Shown here: piece by piece, positions 21,077 to 29,204 of the stretch
How positions within the stretch are numbered: position 1 is the stretch's first letter
Layout: every line of letters starts with the position of its first letter
Made by a program: the position numbers and the translations under genes
Source of the DNA: Thermodesulfobacteriota bacterium
GTDB taxonomy: Bacteria; Desulfobacterota; Desulfuromonadia; Desulfuromonadales; Geopsychrobacteraceae
DNA length: 32,685 nt
Direction: 5' to 3'
Assembly: GCA_028282145.1 (NCBI GenBank)
Contig: JANQIN010000010.1
Span: 1-32,685, forward strand
The notes under the pieces: generated by a model
The model's input: the letters and a program-made list of their open reading frames with translations, nothing else
What the model was told of the DNA's origin: nothing
The model's database searches: none

Positions 21077-23812
21077 ATGGAACGACGTTCATTCCTGCAA
21101 ATACTTGGCATGTTTTCCAGTGCTACCGTGCTTTCCAGCTGTGGCTCGGAAAAAGACCAGAAGAAGTTGATTTCCTACCTTGTCCCACCGGAGGACGGTG
21201 TCATCCCCGGTGAGGCAACCTGGTCGTTCAGCAGCTGCCAGGAATGCGCTGGTGAGTGCGGCCTCCTGGTCCGAACACGCGAAGGATATCCGGTCAAGCT
21301 GGAAGGGCTGCCGGGACACCCGGTGAACGATGGCCGACTCTGTATGCGCGGTCAAGCCGCCTTATCCCGCCTGTATCAGAACGAGCGCATTCAGACCCCA
21401 CTGAAGAAAACCGCTTCCGGTTTCGAGCCAGTCCCCTGGGACGAAGCCTTAAATCAGATTCGACAAGCACTCCAGCAGGAAGGGCAACATCTCTACCTGT
21501 CCGGGCATACCAGCGGTAGCCTTCGGAGCCTGATCGACCGGTTTTGCCAGCGTTTCAAGGCCGACTACCTGCCGCAGTTCGAACTCCTGAATCAGGCGTC
21601 AGTCCGTGAAGCCAACGCGCTCCTTTTCCGTCAGAGGGCGCTTCCGGGTGTCCACCTGAAAGAGGCCGATCTTTTGCTGACCCTGGGGGCTGATGTTCTC
21701 GACAGCCACACCAACCCCGTAGACTGGGGACGCCAACTGGTGGAAGCCCACGAAGAGCCGGGATTTCACTGGACTCATATCGAATCTCAGGCCAGCCTGA
21801 CGGGTGTGAATGCCGATCAGCGTCTGACCCTCAAGCCCGGCAGCGAATCTCACCTGCTGACTTTCCTGCTTAATCTGGTCGTTGAGAAGGGCGGAAAACG
21901 GCCCCTGCCAGACGACTTTCTCAAGGTCCTCCCCGACCTTTCGGTAGAAGAGGCAGCGACCGCCACCGGTCTGTCCAGTGGAGATCTGACCCGCCTGGGA
22001 CAGCGCTTCCTCGCAGCCAAACGCCCGGCCCTGGTCGTCGGCGGGACCGCCACCACACGCGAAGAAGGTCTACAGACAGCTCTTCTCGCCGGACTGATCC
22101 AGTGGTGTTGCGGAATGATCGGCACCACCATCGATTTCGGGCTATCCATGGCGACCCGTTGGGGAGATCAACGGGATCTGACCCGTCTACAGACCGATCT
22201 GGAGACAGGAAAGGCCGGCGTCGTCTTTTTGAGCCGCACCGGACTGGCCAGCGGTCTTCCGTCGACCCACCCGGCGCTGACGGCCTTGCCCAAAGCCAAA
22301 CTTCGTGTCGGCCTTGGCCTGACACTTGACGCGACTCTGGAACAGTGCGATCTGATCTTGCCGATTCACCACGGTCTCGAGAACTGGGGTGATACCGAGC
22401 CGCGCCAGGGGAGTTACGGTCTTTTGAAACCGGCTCTGGAGCCTCAGTTTGCTTCCCGCGCCGAAGGCGATATCCTGCTCGATCTGATGCAGAGCCCCAA
22501 GAGCTGGCAGGAGTTCCTGTTTGAACAGTGGGAAGCCCGCTTTAGCCAGGCCGAGCTGAAACGATTCTCCGAACAGGGTTATATCGAAAAACCGGTCAAG
22601 CAGGGCGCCTATCTGGAACGCAAGGCCGCAAAGGCTCTCCAGCCCCTGGCTCCTGTTCCGGAAGAATTGCAGATGCTGCTGGTGCCCTCGGTCCGCGGGG
22701 GTGACGGCCGCAGCTACGAGATGCCATTGCAGCAGGAGATCCCCGACCCGTTGACCACCATCAGCTGGGGCCAGTGGCTGTCGGTCAGCCCCGAACTGGC
22801 TGCAGAAAAAGGATGGCAGGATCGGGACATGGTCCTGGTCAAACTGGACGGCTGGGAAACCACCCTGCCGATCAAAACCCAGCCGGGGCTTCCCAAAGAA
22901 ACCCTCTGTGTCCAACTGGGGCTGCTGGACAGTCTGCCGCCAATAACGGCTAACGCGGCCGGGGAACCGGTTCTCGCTTACGCGGTTCAGTCGCTGACTC
23001 GGGCCAAGGGAGAGGGGCCGTTGCCAATCCTTTCCGGTTCCCCATCTCAGGATGGCCGAGGGATTATTCCCGACCCGGTCCATCACGACGACCACCACAA
23101 ACATTACTCCATCTATGAGGAGCATGACCGCCCCAACTACAACTGGGGGATGGTGATCGACCTGGAGAAATGTGTCGGCTGCTCGGCCTGTGTCGCCGCC
23201 TGCTATGTGGAAAACACGGTACCCATCGTCGGCCCCGAAGACCATCGGGATGGTCGGGAGATGTCCTGGCTGCGGATCGAACCCTATTACGACGATCACG
23301 GCAAGGTCGAGTTCCTGCCGATGATGTGCCAGCAGTGCCTCAAAGCTCCCTGCGAGCCGGTCTGCCCGGTCTACGCCGCGTACAACAGCAAAGAGGGGTT
23401 GAATATTCAGGTCTACAGCCGCTGCGTCGGCACCCGCTACTGCGCCAACAACTGTCCCTACAAGGTGCGCCGCTTCAACTGGTTTGATCACGTCCCCGAA
23501 GGCAACCTGCAACGGATGAAAAACCCGGATCTGGCCGAGCGCACCAAAGGGATGATGGAAAAATGCACCTTCTGTATTCAGCGGATTCGTCAGGCGAAGG
23601 ATACCGCCAAGGATGAGGAACGGCTGGTGCAGGACGGCGAGGTCATTCCGGCCTGTGCCCAGACCTGCCCGTCCGGCGCCATCACCTTCGGCAATCTGTT
23701 GGACAAGGAATCCAAGGTCTACAAGCTGACGAAATCCAAGCGGGCCTACAAGGTCCATGATCTGCTGGGAACCGATTCGTCGGTCACCTATCTGAAACCC
23801 GGCAAACACTAG
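21077..23812 (+). CDS. actB: ACIII molybdopterin-oxidoreductase-like / iron-sulfur subunit (ActB-like), Tat lipoprotein
   Basis: A 911-residue fusion typical of ActB. The N-terminus has a twin-arginine motif (ERRSFLQ, 2-8) and a lipobox (VLSSC, Cys22). Residues about 45-620 form a molybdopterin-oxidoreductase-like domain. The domain carries C-x2-C-x3-C-x27-C (Cys54, 57, 61, 89), the usual [4Fe-4S] site of such enzymes; known ActB structures, as I recall, bind no cofactor in this half. Residues about 685-870 form a four-cluster ferredoxin domain: C-x2-C-x2-C-x3-C from Cys699, then CQQCLKAPCEPVC, CVGTRYCANNC and KCTFC/CAQTC. It relays electrons between the quinol site and ActA. Ribosome site aggg about 10 nt before the ATG. 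Confidence 0.92.
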   Translation: MERRSFLQILGMFSSATVLSSCGSEKDQKKLISYLVPPEDGVIPGEATWSFSSCQECAGECGLLVRTREGYPVKLEGLPGHPVNDGRLCMRGQAALSRLYQNERIQTPLKKTASGFEPVPWDEALNQIRQALQQEGQHLYLSGHTSGSLRSLIDRFCQRFKADYLPQFELLNQASVREANALLFRQRALPGVHLKEADLLLTLGADVLDSHTNPVDWGRQLVEAHEEPGFHWTHIESQASLTGVNADQRLTLKPGSESHLLTFLLNLVVEKGGKRPLPDDFLKVLPDLSVEEAATATGLSSGDLTRLGQRFLAAKRPALVVGGTATTREEGLQTALLAGLIQWCCGMIGTTIDFGLSMATRWGDQRDLTRLQTDLETGKAGVVFLSRTGLASGLPSTHPALTALPKAKLRVGLGLTLDATLEQCDLILPIHHGLENWGDTEPRQGSYGLLKPALEPQFASRAEGDILLDLMQSPKSWQEFLFEQWEARFSQAELKRFSEQGYIEKPVKQGAYLERKAAKALQPLAPVPEELQMLLVPSVRGGDGRSYEMPLQQEIPDPLTTISWGQWLSVSPELAAEKGWQDRDMVLVKLDGWETTLPIKTQPGLPKETLCVQLGLLDSLPPITANAAGEPVLAYAVQSLTRAKGEGPLPILSGSPSQDGRGIIPDPVHHDDHHKHYSIYEEHDRPNYNWGMVIDLEKCVGCSACVAACYVENTVPIVGPEDHRDGREMSWLRIEPYYDDHGKVEFLPMMCQQCLKAPCEPVCPVYAAYNSKEGLNIQVYSRCVGTRYCANNCPYKVRRFNWFDHVPEGNLQRMKNPDLAERTKGMMEKCTFCIQRIRQAKDTAKDEERLVQDGEVIPACAQTCPSGAITFGNLLDKESKVYKLTKSKRAYKVHDLLGTDSSVTYLKPGKH

Positions 23813-23834
23813 CGCCACGAGAGAATTGCTGCCC

Positions 23835-25133
23835 ATGAATTCACTGGATTATCGCAATCAGATCGAAACCGATGTTCTCGCGGCCATGGGGCGTCCTGGC
23901 CTCAAGTATCTCGCGGCCATGGGCTTCTGTGCTCTGCTGGTTCTGGGGCTGCTGGCCTGCTGGGGCTATCAGATCTTTACCGGTCTCGGAGTCGCCGGCA
24001 TCACCCATCCTGTCGGCTGGGGGGTCTATATCACCAACTTTGTCTTCTGGGTCGGGATCGCCCACTCGGGGACACTGATCTCGGCGGTGCTCTACCTGTT
24101 CCGCCAGCCGTTTCGCTCGAGCTTCAACCGGGCGGCCGAAGCGATGACCGTTGTCTCGTTGTTGGTTGCCGGTCTTTTCCCGCTGATTCACCTGGGGCGG
24201 GTCTGGAACTTTTACTACCTCTTCCCCTACCCGAACCAGCGCCTGTTGTGGGTCAACTTCAAGTCGCCCCTGATCTGGGACGTCTTCGCCGTCTCCACCT
24301 ACCTGACCGTCTCCTGCATCTTCTTCTACGTCGGCCTGTTGCCCGATCTGGCAATCGTCCGCCGCCGGGCCACCGGCTTCACCCAGAAGGTGTTCAACAT
24401 CCTGTCTCTTGGATGGCAGGGGACACTGCGCCAGTGGAAGCATTACAATAAGCTCTACCTGTTTCTGGCCGCCTTCGCCACCCCGCTGGTGGCCTCAGTC
24501 CACTCCATCGTGTCCTGGGACTTTGCTGTCTCCATTGTCCCTGGCTGGCATACCACCATCTTCGCTCCCTACTTCGTTGCCGGCGCGATCTTCTCCGGCA
24601 TCGGGATGGTGCTGACACTGATGATCCCGCTGCGTAAAGCGTTGAAGCTGGAACAGTACATCACCCTGGATCATTTCGATTCGATCTGTAAGATCCTGCT
24701 CTTTACCTCGCTGATCATCGGCTTTACCTACGCCTTTGAGTTCGCTCTGGCCTTCTACAGCGGCCACAAATCGGAGATCAGCCAGTATCTCTATCGCGCC
24801 ACCGGTCACTACTGGCCGTTCTACGCCATCATGGTCTTCTGTAACGGGATCTTCCCGCTGGTGTTGTTTAAAAAGTCCCTGCGCCGCAACCTGAAGTTCC
24901 TCTTCGTGCTTTCGATCTTCGTCAATATCGGCATGTGGTTCGAGCGCTTTGTCATCATCGTCGCTTCGCTGGCCAAAGAGTATCAGCCCTATTCCTGGGG
25001 CACCTACACCCCCAGCTGGGTGGAGATGGGTATCACCGCCGGATCGTTCGGCCTGTTCTTCCTGGTCTACCTGGCCTTTATCAAGGCCCTGCCGGTCCTG
25101 TCGATGACGGAGTTGAAGGAGCCCCACCAATGA
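23835..25133 (+). CDS. actC: ACIII NrfD-like quinol-binding membrane subunit (ActC-like)
   Basis: A 432-residue integral membrane protein of the NrfD/PsrC family with about ten hydrophobic segments, for example LAAMGFCALLVLGLLACW and FVFWVGIAHSGTLISAVLYLF. In ACIII this subunit holds the periplasm-side menaquinol site and contacts the [3Fe-4S] end of ActB. I prefer ATG 23835 (MNSLDYRNQ) over the TTG at 23826. It lies 22 nt after actB, and its stop overlaps the actD start (ATGA), so the genes are tightly coupled. Conserved polar residues in helices that could form the proton path cannot be confirmed by eye. Confidence 0.9.
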   Translation: MNSLDYRNQIETDVLAAMGRPGLKYLAAMGFCALLVLGLLACWGYQIFTGLGVAGITHPVGWGVYITNFVFWVGIAHSGTLISAVLYLFRQPFRSSFNRAAEAMTVVSLLVAGLFPLIHLGRVWNFYYLFPYPNQRLLWVNFKSPLIWDVFAVSTYLTVSCIFFYVGLLPDLAIVRRRATGFTQKVFNILSLGWQGTLRQWKHYNKLYLFLAAFATPLVASVHSIVSWDFAVSIVPGWHTTIFAPYFVAGAIFSGIGMVLTLMIPLRKALKLEQYITLDHFDSICKILLFTSLIIGFTYAFEFALAFYSGHKSEISQYLYRATGHYWPFYAIMVFCNGIFPLVLFKKSLRRNLKFLFVLSIFVNIGMWFERFVIIVASLAKEYQPYSWGTYTPSWVEMGITAGSFGLFFLVYLAFIKALPVLSMTELKEPHQ

Positions 25134-25564
25134 GTCAGCGTTTCAGCTTTGAACAGGAACAGGATTTCATGGACAAGCTTCGGGAACTGCTGCACAGCGG
25201 CACCGATCCCAAACAGATCGAGCTCCATATGCCCTACCCGCCCCACGGTATCGAAGAGCTGATGGGTGAAAAGGAGAGCTGGGTCCGGTTCTTCTCCCTC
25301 GGGGGAGCCGTCACCGGTTTTCTTACCGGCCTCGGCTTTGCCAGCTTCACCGCCCTCTGGTGGCCGCTGATCACCGGTGGCAAGCCGATCCTGTCCCTGC
25401 CTCCCTATCTGCTGATCGGGTATATCCTGACCATCCTCTTCGGGGCACTGGCGACCTTCGGCGGCTTCCTGCTTCTGGCCCGGATGCCCAGCGTCAAACG
25501 GATGACCGGCCCGGAGCAGTTCGGCAATGAATTTGTGATTGAGGTGGAAGGAGAGACCCCATGA
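25130..25564 (+). CDS. actD: ACIII small membrane subunit (ActD-like, DUF3341)
   Basis: A 144-residue protein. The start MSQRFSFEQ overlaps the actC stop (ATGA) with aaggag 8 nt upstream; the longer frame to 24935 runs inside actC and is not used. The N-terminal part has the DUF3341 pattern YPPHGIEEL, then two membrane helices (about 50-75 and 87-110) joined by a short loop, ending in a hydrophilic tail. ActD is the two-helix accessory subunit of alternative complex III. Its stop overlaps the next start by ATGA. Confidence 0.9.
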   Translation: MSQRFSFEQEQDFMDKLRELLHSGTDPKQIELHMPYPPHGIEELMGEKESWVRFFSLGGAVTGFLTGLGFASFTALWWPLITGGKPILSLPPYLLIGYILTILFGALATFGGFLLLARMPSVKRMTGPEQFGNEFVIEVEGETP

Positions 25565-26601
25565 CCGTCCGCCTGACCCCGATGAACTACTATGCCACCC
25601 TCGCGACCCTCATCGCTTCGATGGCGCTGATCGAATACGGCGGTATCGCCGGCAATCCCGGCGCACTGCTGGTAACTCTGGTCTGGTGGACCGGCCTGCT
25701 GCAGGGGGCCATTGCTGTGGTTGCCATCAGCGACCTGCTCAACACCAAATGGATCAAGTACCTGCGTCACGAACTACTGTCGATGAGCCGCCTGTTGATC
25801 ATCCCGCCGGCGCTTTTTCTGCTCTTTCTGCCGCAGATGGATAAATACCCCTGGTTTGCCAAACCACCCCATCTGTGGCTCGATCCAAGCTTCTTTTTCT
25901 GGCGCAACCTGATCGTGCTGCTGATCTGCTATGGCCTTGGGCGCGTGTTTGCTCAGAAGTCGATCAACAATGCACCGGACAAGGTCAAATGGGGAATATT
26001 CTACCTCTTCGCCTTCGCCGCCTGCCAGAACCTGGTGGCAGTCGATTGGATCATGTCCCTTGAATGGCCCTGGTTCAGCACCTTGTTCGGGCCGTTCTTT
26101 GCCATCGAATCCATCTATACCGCCTTTATCTTCTCCGCCTTCCTTTTCTGTATCTCGATCAACCAGAAAAAGGAAATCGATCCCATCGACGCCCCCTTAC
26201 GCATGGGAGATATCGGCACCCTGATCTACGGCTTCAGTATCCTCTGGGGCGGCTTCTTCTTCGCCCAGTTTCTGCTGATCTGGTACGGCAACCTCCCCGA
26301 GGAGGTCGGTTATATCGTCACCCGGATCAACGATCCGTTTACTCCGATGGCCTATGCTTTCGTTATCATGGTTTTTGCCCTTCCCTTTGCCTTGCTGACA
26401 CCCGGGGAGAACAAGCGCAAGGCCAAAACCCTGATTCCGGCAGCGATCCTGGTCACCTTTGGTCTCTTTACCGAAAAAACCCTCTATGTGGTTCCCGTGA
26501 TCCCCTTTGATCGTGGTATCCTGATCCTTGAAAATTCACTGTTGGTCGCGGTGCTGATGTTGGTCATCCACAGCCGGGACCTGTTGTTGGTTAAGAAGTA
26601 G
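25561..26601 (+). CDS. actF: ACIII second NrfD-like membrane subunit (ActF-like)
   Basis: A 346-residue integral membrane protein with about ten hydrophobic segments, for example WWTGLLQGAIAVVAISDLL and LIYGFSILWGGFFFAQFLLIWYGNLPEE. It resembles ActF, the second NrfD-like subunit, which packs against ActC. It is somewhat shorter than ActF proteins I know (about 400 residues), which may mean trimmed termini. Start by ATGA overlap with actD, ggagaga as ribosome site. It closes the operon: next comes an unrelated lipoprotein gene. No gene for a terminal oxidase, CbaA-type or copper protein follows. Confidence 0.85.
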   Translation: MTVRLTPMNYYATLATLIASMALIEYGGIAGNPGALLVTLVWWTGLLQGAIAVVAISDLLNTKWIKYLRHELLSMSRLLIIPPALFLLFLPQMDKYPWFAKPPHLWLDPSFFFWRNLIVLLICYGLGRVFAQKSINNAPDKVKWGIFYLFAFAACQNLVAVDWIMSLEWPWFSTLFGPFFAIESIYTAFIFSAFLFCISINQKKEIDPIDAPLRMGDIGTLIYGFSILWGGFFFAQFLLIWYGNLPEEVGYIVTRINDPFTPMAYAFVIMVFALPFALLTPGENKRKAKTLIPAAILVTFGLFTEKTLYVVPVIPFDRGILILENSLLVAVLMLVIHSRDLLLVKK

Positions 26602-26613
26602 CCTGTTACCCTG

Positions 26614-26643
26614 AGGCGCTCTTTCTTGACCGATGGAGCGCCT
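26614..26643 (+). promoter_or_regulatory. hairpin over the ribosome site of the lipoprotein gene
   Basis: A perfect 8-bp stem aggcgctc/gagcgcct with a 14-nt loop. The right arm covers ggag, the only ribosome-site candidate for ATG 26648. It could hide the site until ribosomes from actF or a protein opens it. No T run, so it is not a terminator. Confidence 0.5.
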
Positions 26644-26647
26644 ATAC

Positions 26648-28129
26648 ATGTTCCGCCGAACTGTTATTCTCTGCAGTTTCCTTGCTCTCACCGGATGCAG
26701 CACGACACTTCCCCCTTGGCCAGCGGCCGATTTGCGCGACCCGAACTGTGTTCAGCTCTACCAGGAGATGGACCAAGCTGTCGCCAATGCCGATGTCCGA
26801 AATGCCGCCGGAGAACCGATTGACGGTTTCCCCTACCTGCGGGTGAACCGTTTTCTTGCCGATATGGCCTCCAGACTTGAGACCTCTGAAGATGGTGACC
26901 TCTGGCTGCAGCAGACGTCTCAATTCGATCTGCAGCTTCGATTTCTGGAATATCGCACTCTCCCTCCCAGTTCCGACTTTAAACAGAAATGGGACCATGA
27001 GGGGATCTTCCAGGACCATTTGACGTTGTGTACAGGCCTTCTCGCTGGAACCGATCGCAATCAACCGGACTTCTGGGGTCAGATGGTCTCACGAAGTCGG
27101 GTTCCTGACGATTATATCGGGGCCTATCGGGTGCCTCTTTACCCTCTTACCGTCCTTCCGGTTGCCGTTCTTACGGAAAGGGCACGGGAGACCTTCACCG
27201 ATTGGTTCGCCACTCCCTGGGAACAACAAGCGAACCAGGGGACCCTGATCCGTTACACTCCGGATTATCGGCCTTCCTTGAACCGGCAACAACGGCAGGC
27301 AATCCTTTCTCGATCTGCCAATAACCGACTGGAGTGGCCCCTTCCTTCTCGGGAAGACACCCTCCTTCTGCTAGCCAGTCTGGCGCCGGAACTTTATGTC
27401 GACCAGACAGCCCCCTACGACAAGATTGTCTCTCCAGTCTGGCAGGAGGAAGTACTGGAGTTCGACAACCGAAACACCCCGGTTTACACCTACCTCAGCC
27501 ATACTTGGTGGCAGGGGCGACCGCTCCTTCAGTTGAACTATTCCTTCTGGTACTCGGCGCGAGAGGGTGACAATGCCCCCTGGATCGAAAAGGGGCCGCT
27601 GGACGGGATGACGATCCGCTTGACTCTTTTGCCGGACGGCCGTATCGGCCTGATTGATCTGATGAACAGTTGCGGCTGTTATCATGCCGCCTTTCCCGGG
27701 CCACAGATGAAGGTTAAACCGAGGGAAGAGGGATTGAAACCGGGCCTCTTCTCGCCGATCCCTCTACCGAAAGGCGCGGAGGACGGTTTTCTTCGCCTGA
27801 GGATCAACAGCGGGTGGCATCAGATCACCCAGATCAGCGATCAAAGCCACGCATCCGATCAAACCCGTCCTTACCAACTTCGTCCCTACGAAGAGTTGGA
27901 GGCCCTGCCCGTTCAGAACGGATATCGGAGTCTTTTCCGGCCGGATGGTGTTGCACGGGGATCGGAACGGATCGAATACCTGTTGCTCTTTTCTCTCGGA
28001 GTTCCTGATGTCGGCAGCATGCGGCAACGGGGCAACCACCCCATCAGTCTGATCGGGCGAGACCAATTTGACGACCCGGATTTCCTGGAGCGATATTTCA
28101 TCCCCGAATCGGTCCCTGAAAAGAATTGA
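26648..28129 (+). CDS. unrecognised lipoprotein, 493 residues
   Basis: Signal peptide with lipobox LTGC (Cys17 by my count from MFRRTVILC), so a lipid-anchored envelope protein. The start MFRRT at 26648 is preferred over 26633 because ggag lies 9 nt upstream. The mature part is about 475 residues with no membrane helix. Distinct blocks are HTWWQGRPLLQLNYSFWY near the middle and LPDGRIGLIDLMNSCGCYHAAFP, whose CGCYH might bind metal; it is not a CxxCH heme site. It follows the ACIII genes by 46 nt, but nothing else ties it to them. I recognise no family. Confidence 0.7.
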   Translation: MFRRTVILCSFLALTGCSTTLPPWPAADLRDPNCVQLYQEMDQAVANADVRNAAGEPIDGFPYLRVNRFLADMASRLETSEDGDLWLQQTSQFDLQLRFLEYRTLPPSSDFKQKWDHEGIFQDHLTLCTGLLAGTDRNQPDFWGQMVSRSRVPDDYIGAYRVPLYPLTVLPVAVLTERARETFTDWFATPWEQQANQGTLIRYTPDYRPSLNRQQRQAILSRSANNRLEWPLPSREDTLLLLASLAPELYVDQTAPYDKIVSPVWQEEVLEFDNRNTPVYTYLSHTWWQGRPLLQLNYSFWYSAREGDNAPWIEKGPLDGMTIRLTLLPDGRIGLIDLMNSCGCYHAAFPGPQMKVKPREEGLKPGLFSPIPLPKGAEDGFLRLRINSGWHQITQISDQSHASDQTRPYQLRPYEELEALPVQNGYRSLFRPDGVARGSERIEYLLLFSLGVPDVGSMRQRGNHPISLIGRDQFDDPDFLERYFIPESVPEKN

Positions 28130-28230
28130 TAGACTCTGTCTATTTATCCTTGAAAAAGGTGGCGACCCTGTCTAATATACCGTCTATGGTGTAGCTCCGG
28201 CTAGCCACCACTAGATATGGGGGAGTTGCA

Positions 28231-28305
28231 ATGAAGGAATGCAAGGCATGCGGCAAGGCCTACAGCTCCGCCTGTAGACAGTGTCGCACCAGCAAAAAGA
28301 AATGA
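28231..28305 (+). CDS. 24-residue double-CxxC microprotein
   Basis: A very short gene: ATG 28231, TGA 28303-28305. The product has two CxxC pairs, ECKACGK and SACRQC (Cys4, Cys7, Cys15, Cys18), and ends in a basic tail (RTSKKK), a minimal zinc-ribbon. The ribosome site gggggag is 5-6 nt before the ATG, and a good terminator follows 15 nt after the stop. The isolated promoter-RBS-frame-terminator pattern makes it a plausible gene despite its length. Zinc binding and nucleic-acid contact are inferences. Confidence 0.6.
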   Translation: MKECKACGKAYSSACRQCRTSKKK

Positions 28306-28319
28306 AATCTGCTGGATTC

Positions 28320-28349
28320 AGGCCGCCTACCGTCGAAGGCGGCCTCTTT
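28320..28349 (+). terminator. terminator after the 24-residue microprotein gene
   Basis: A perfect 9-bp stem aggccgcct/aggcggcct with an 8-nt loop, followed by ctttcttt. Confidence 0.8.
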
Positions 28350-28402
28350 CTTTGATTCCACATCCCATCCCTGGGGTGTGAAACGTTTGTTTCGCAAAAA
28401 AA

Positions 28403-28420
28403 AGAGGCCGAGTGGCCTCT
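28403..28420 (-). terminator. bidirectional terminator before the DJ-1 family gene stop
   Basis: A 7-bp stem agaggcc/ggcctct with a gagt loop. T runs follow in both directions (eight T on the minus strand, ccttttttctt on the plus strand), so it can serve both converging genes. Confidence 0.85.
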
Positions 28421-28443
28421 CCTTTTTTCTTATCTCCAATTCT

Positions 28444-29118
28444 TTATAACAACGCCAGTAGTTTTTGAGCGACAGCCACCGACGAGGCCGGGTTCTGACC
28501 AGTCACAAGGCCTTTATCTTCCACGGCCAGTTCGCCCCAGTCTTCTGTCCGGACAAAATTTCCGCCCAACCGGGTCAGTTCATCCTCCAGAGAAAAAGGC
28601 ACAACCTCGGTCAATTCAATCGCCGCTTCTTCGCTGTTGGTAAACCCGGTCACCTTCTTGTCCTCCACCAGTGGATCACCATCGGGTGTTCGAGCCTTTA
28701 AGAACGCGCAGGGTCCGTGACAAACAGCCGCAACCGGTTTACCGGCTGCAATAAAGGCGTTAATCAGCCCGATCGATTGCGGGTCGTTGGCCAGATCCCA
28801 CAGCGGTCCATGCCCTCCGGGGAAGAACAGTGCATCGAAATCTTCCGCATAGACCTCGGTCAGACGGACCGATTGATCAAACTGCCATTGTGCATCTGAA
28901 TCATCGGCAAACTTGCGAGTCGCGTCGGTCTGGACCTCGTCGGCCAGACTCCGGGGATCGATAGGAGGTCGACCTCCTCGAGGAGAAGCCAGCACAACTT
29001 CAGCACCGGCATCAAGGAAGGTGTAGTACGGGGCAGCGAATTCTTCCAGCCAGACCCCGGTTTTATGATCGGTATCCCCAAGCGTGTCGTGGGATGTAAG
29101 TACGATAAGGATGTTCAT
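28444..29118 (-). CDS. DJ-1/PfpI (class I glutamine amidotransferase-like) family protein
   Basis: A 224-residue protein of the Hsp31/YDR533C-like branch. MNILIVLTSHD opens the first strand, then an acidic elbow near WLEEFAAPYYTF (Glu25-26), FFPGGHGPLWDL (98-109) and the nucleophile elbow AVCHGP with Cys133 and His134. Members are stress-related: methylglyoxal glutathione-independent glyoxalase III or chaperone, or deglycase. The exact activity is unsettled in the literature and not readable here. The start at 29118 has ggaggga 4 nt upstream and matches the family; the frame to 29244 is leader. The phosphohexomutase gene ends 86 nt upstream, so cotranscription is possible. Confidence 0.88.
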   Translation of the reverse strand: MNILIVLTSHDTLGDTDHKTGVWLEEFAAPYYTFLDAGAEVVLASPRGGRPPIDPRSLADEVQTDATRKFADDSDAQWQFDQSVRLTEVYAEDFDALFFPGGHGPLWDLANDPQSIGLINAFIAAGKPVAAVCHGPCAFLKARTPDGDPLVEDKKVTGFTNSEEAAIELTEVVPFSLEDELTRLGGNFVRTEDWGELAVEDKGLVTGQNPASSVAVAQKLLALL

Positions 29119-29204
29119 TGTTCCCTCCGAAACGTCGTGTCGTTCACAGGAATCCTGCATCGGACGGTTCCGACAGGTGGAGGGGCCGTCAGGCTGGCTG
29201 CCTC

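Noticed and set aside
22187-23836. 549-residue minus-strand frame opposite actB
   Set aside because: A long open shadow caused by the codon bias of actB, which is unmistakable by its cysteine and Tat motifs.
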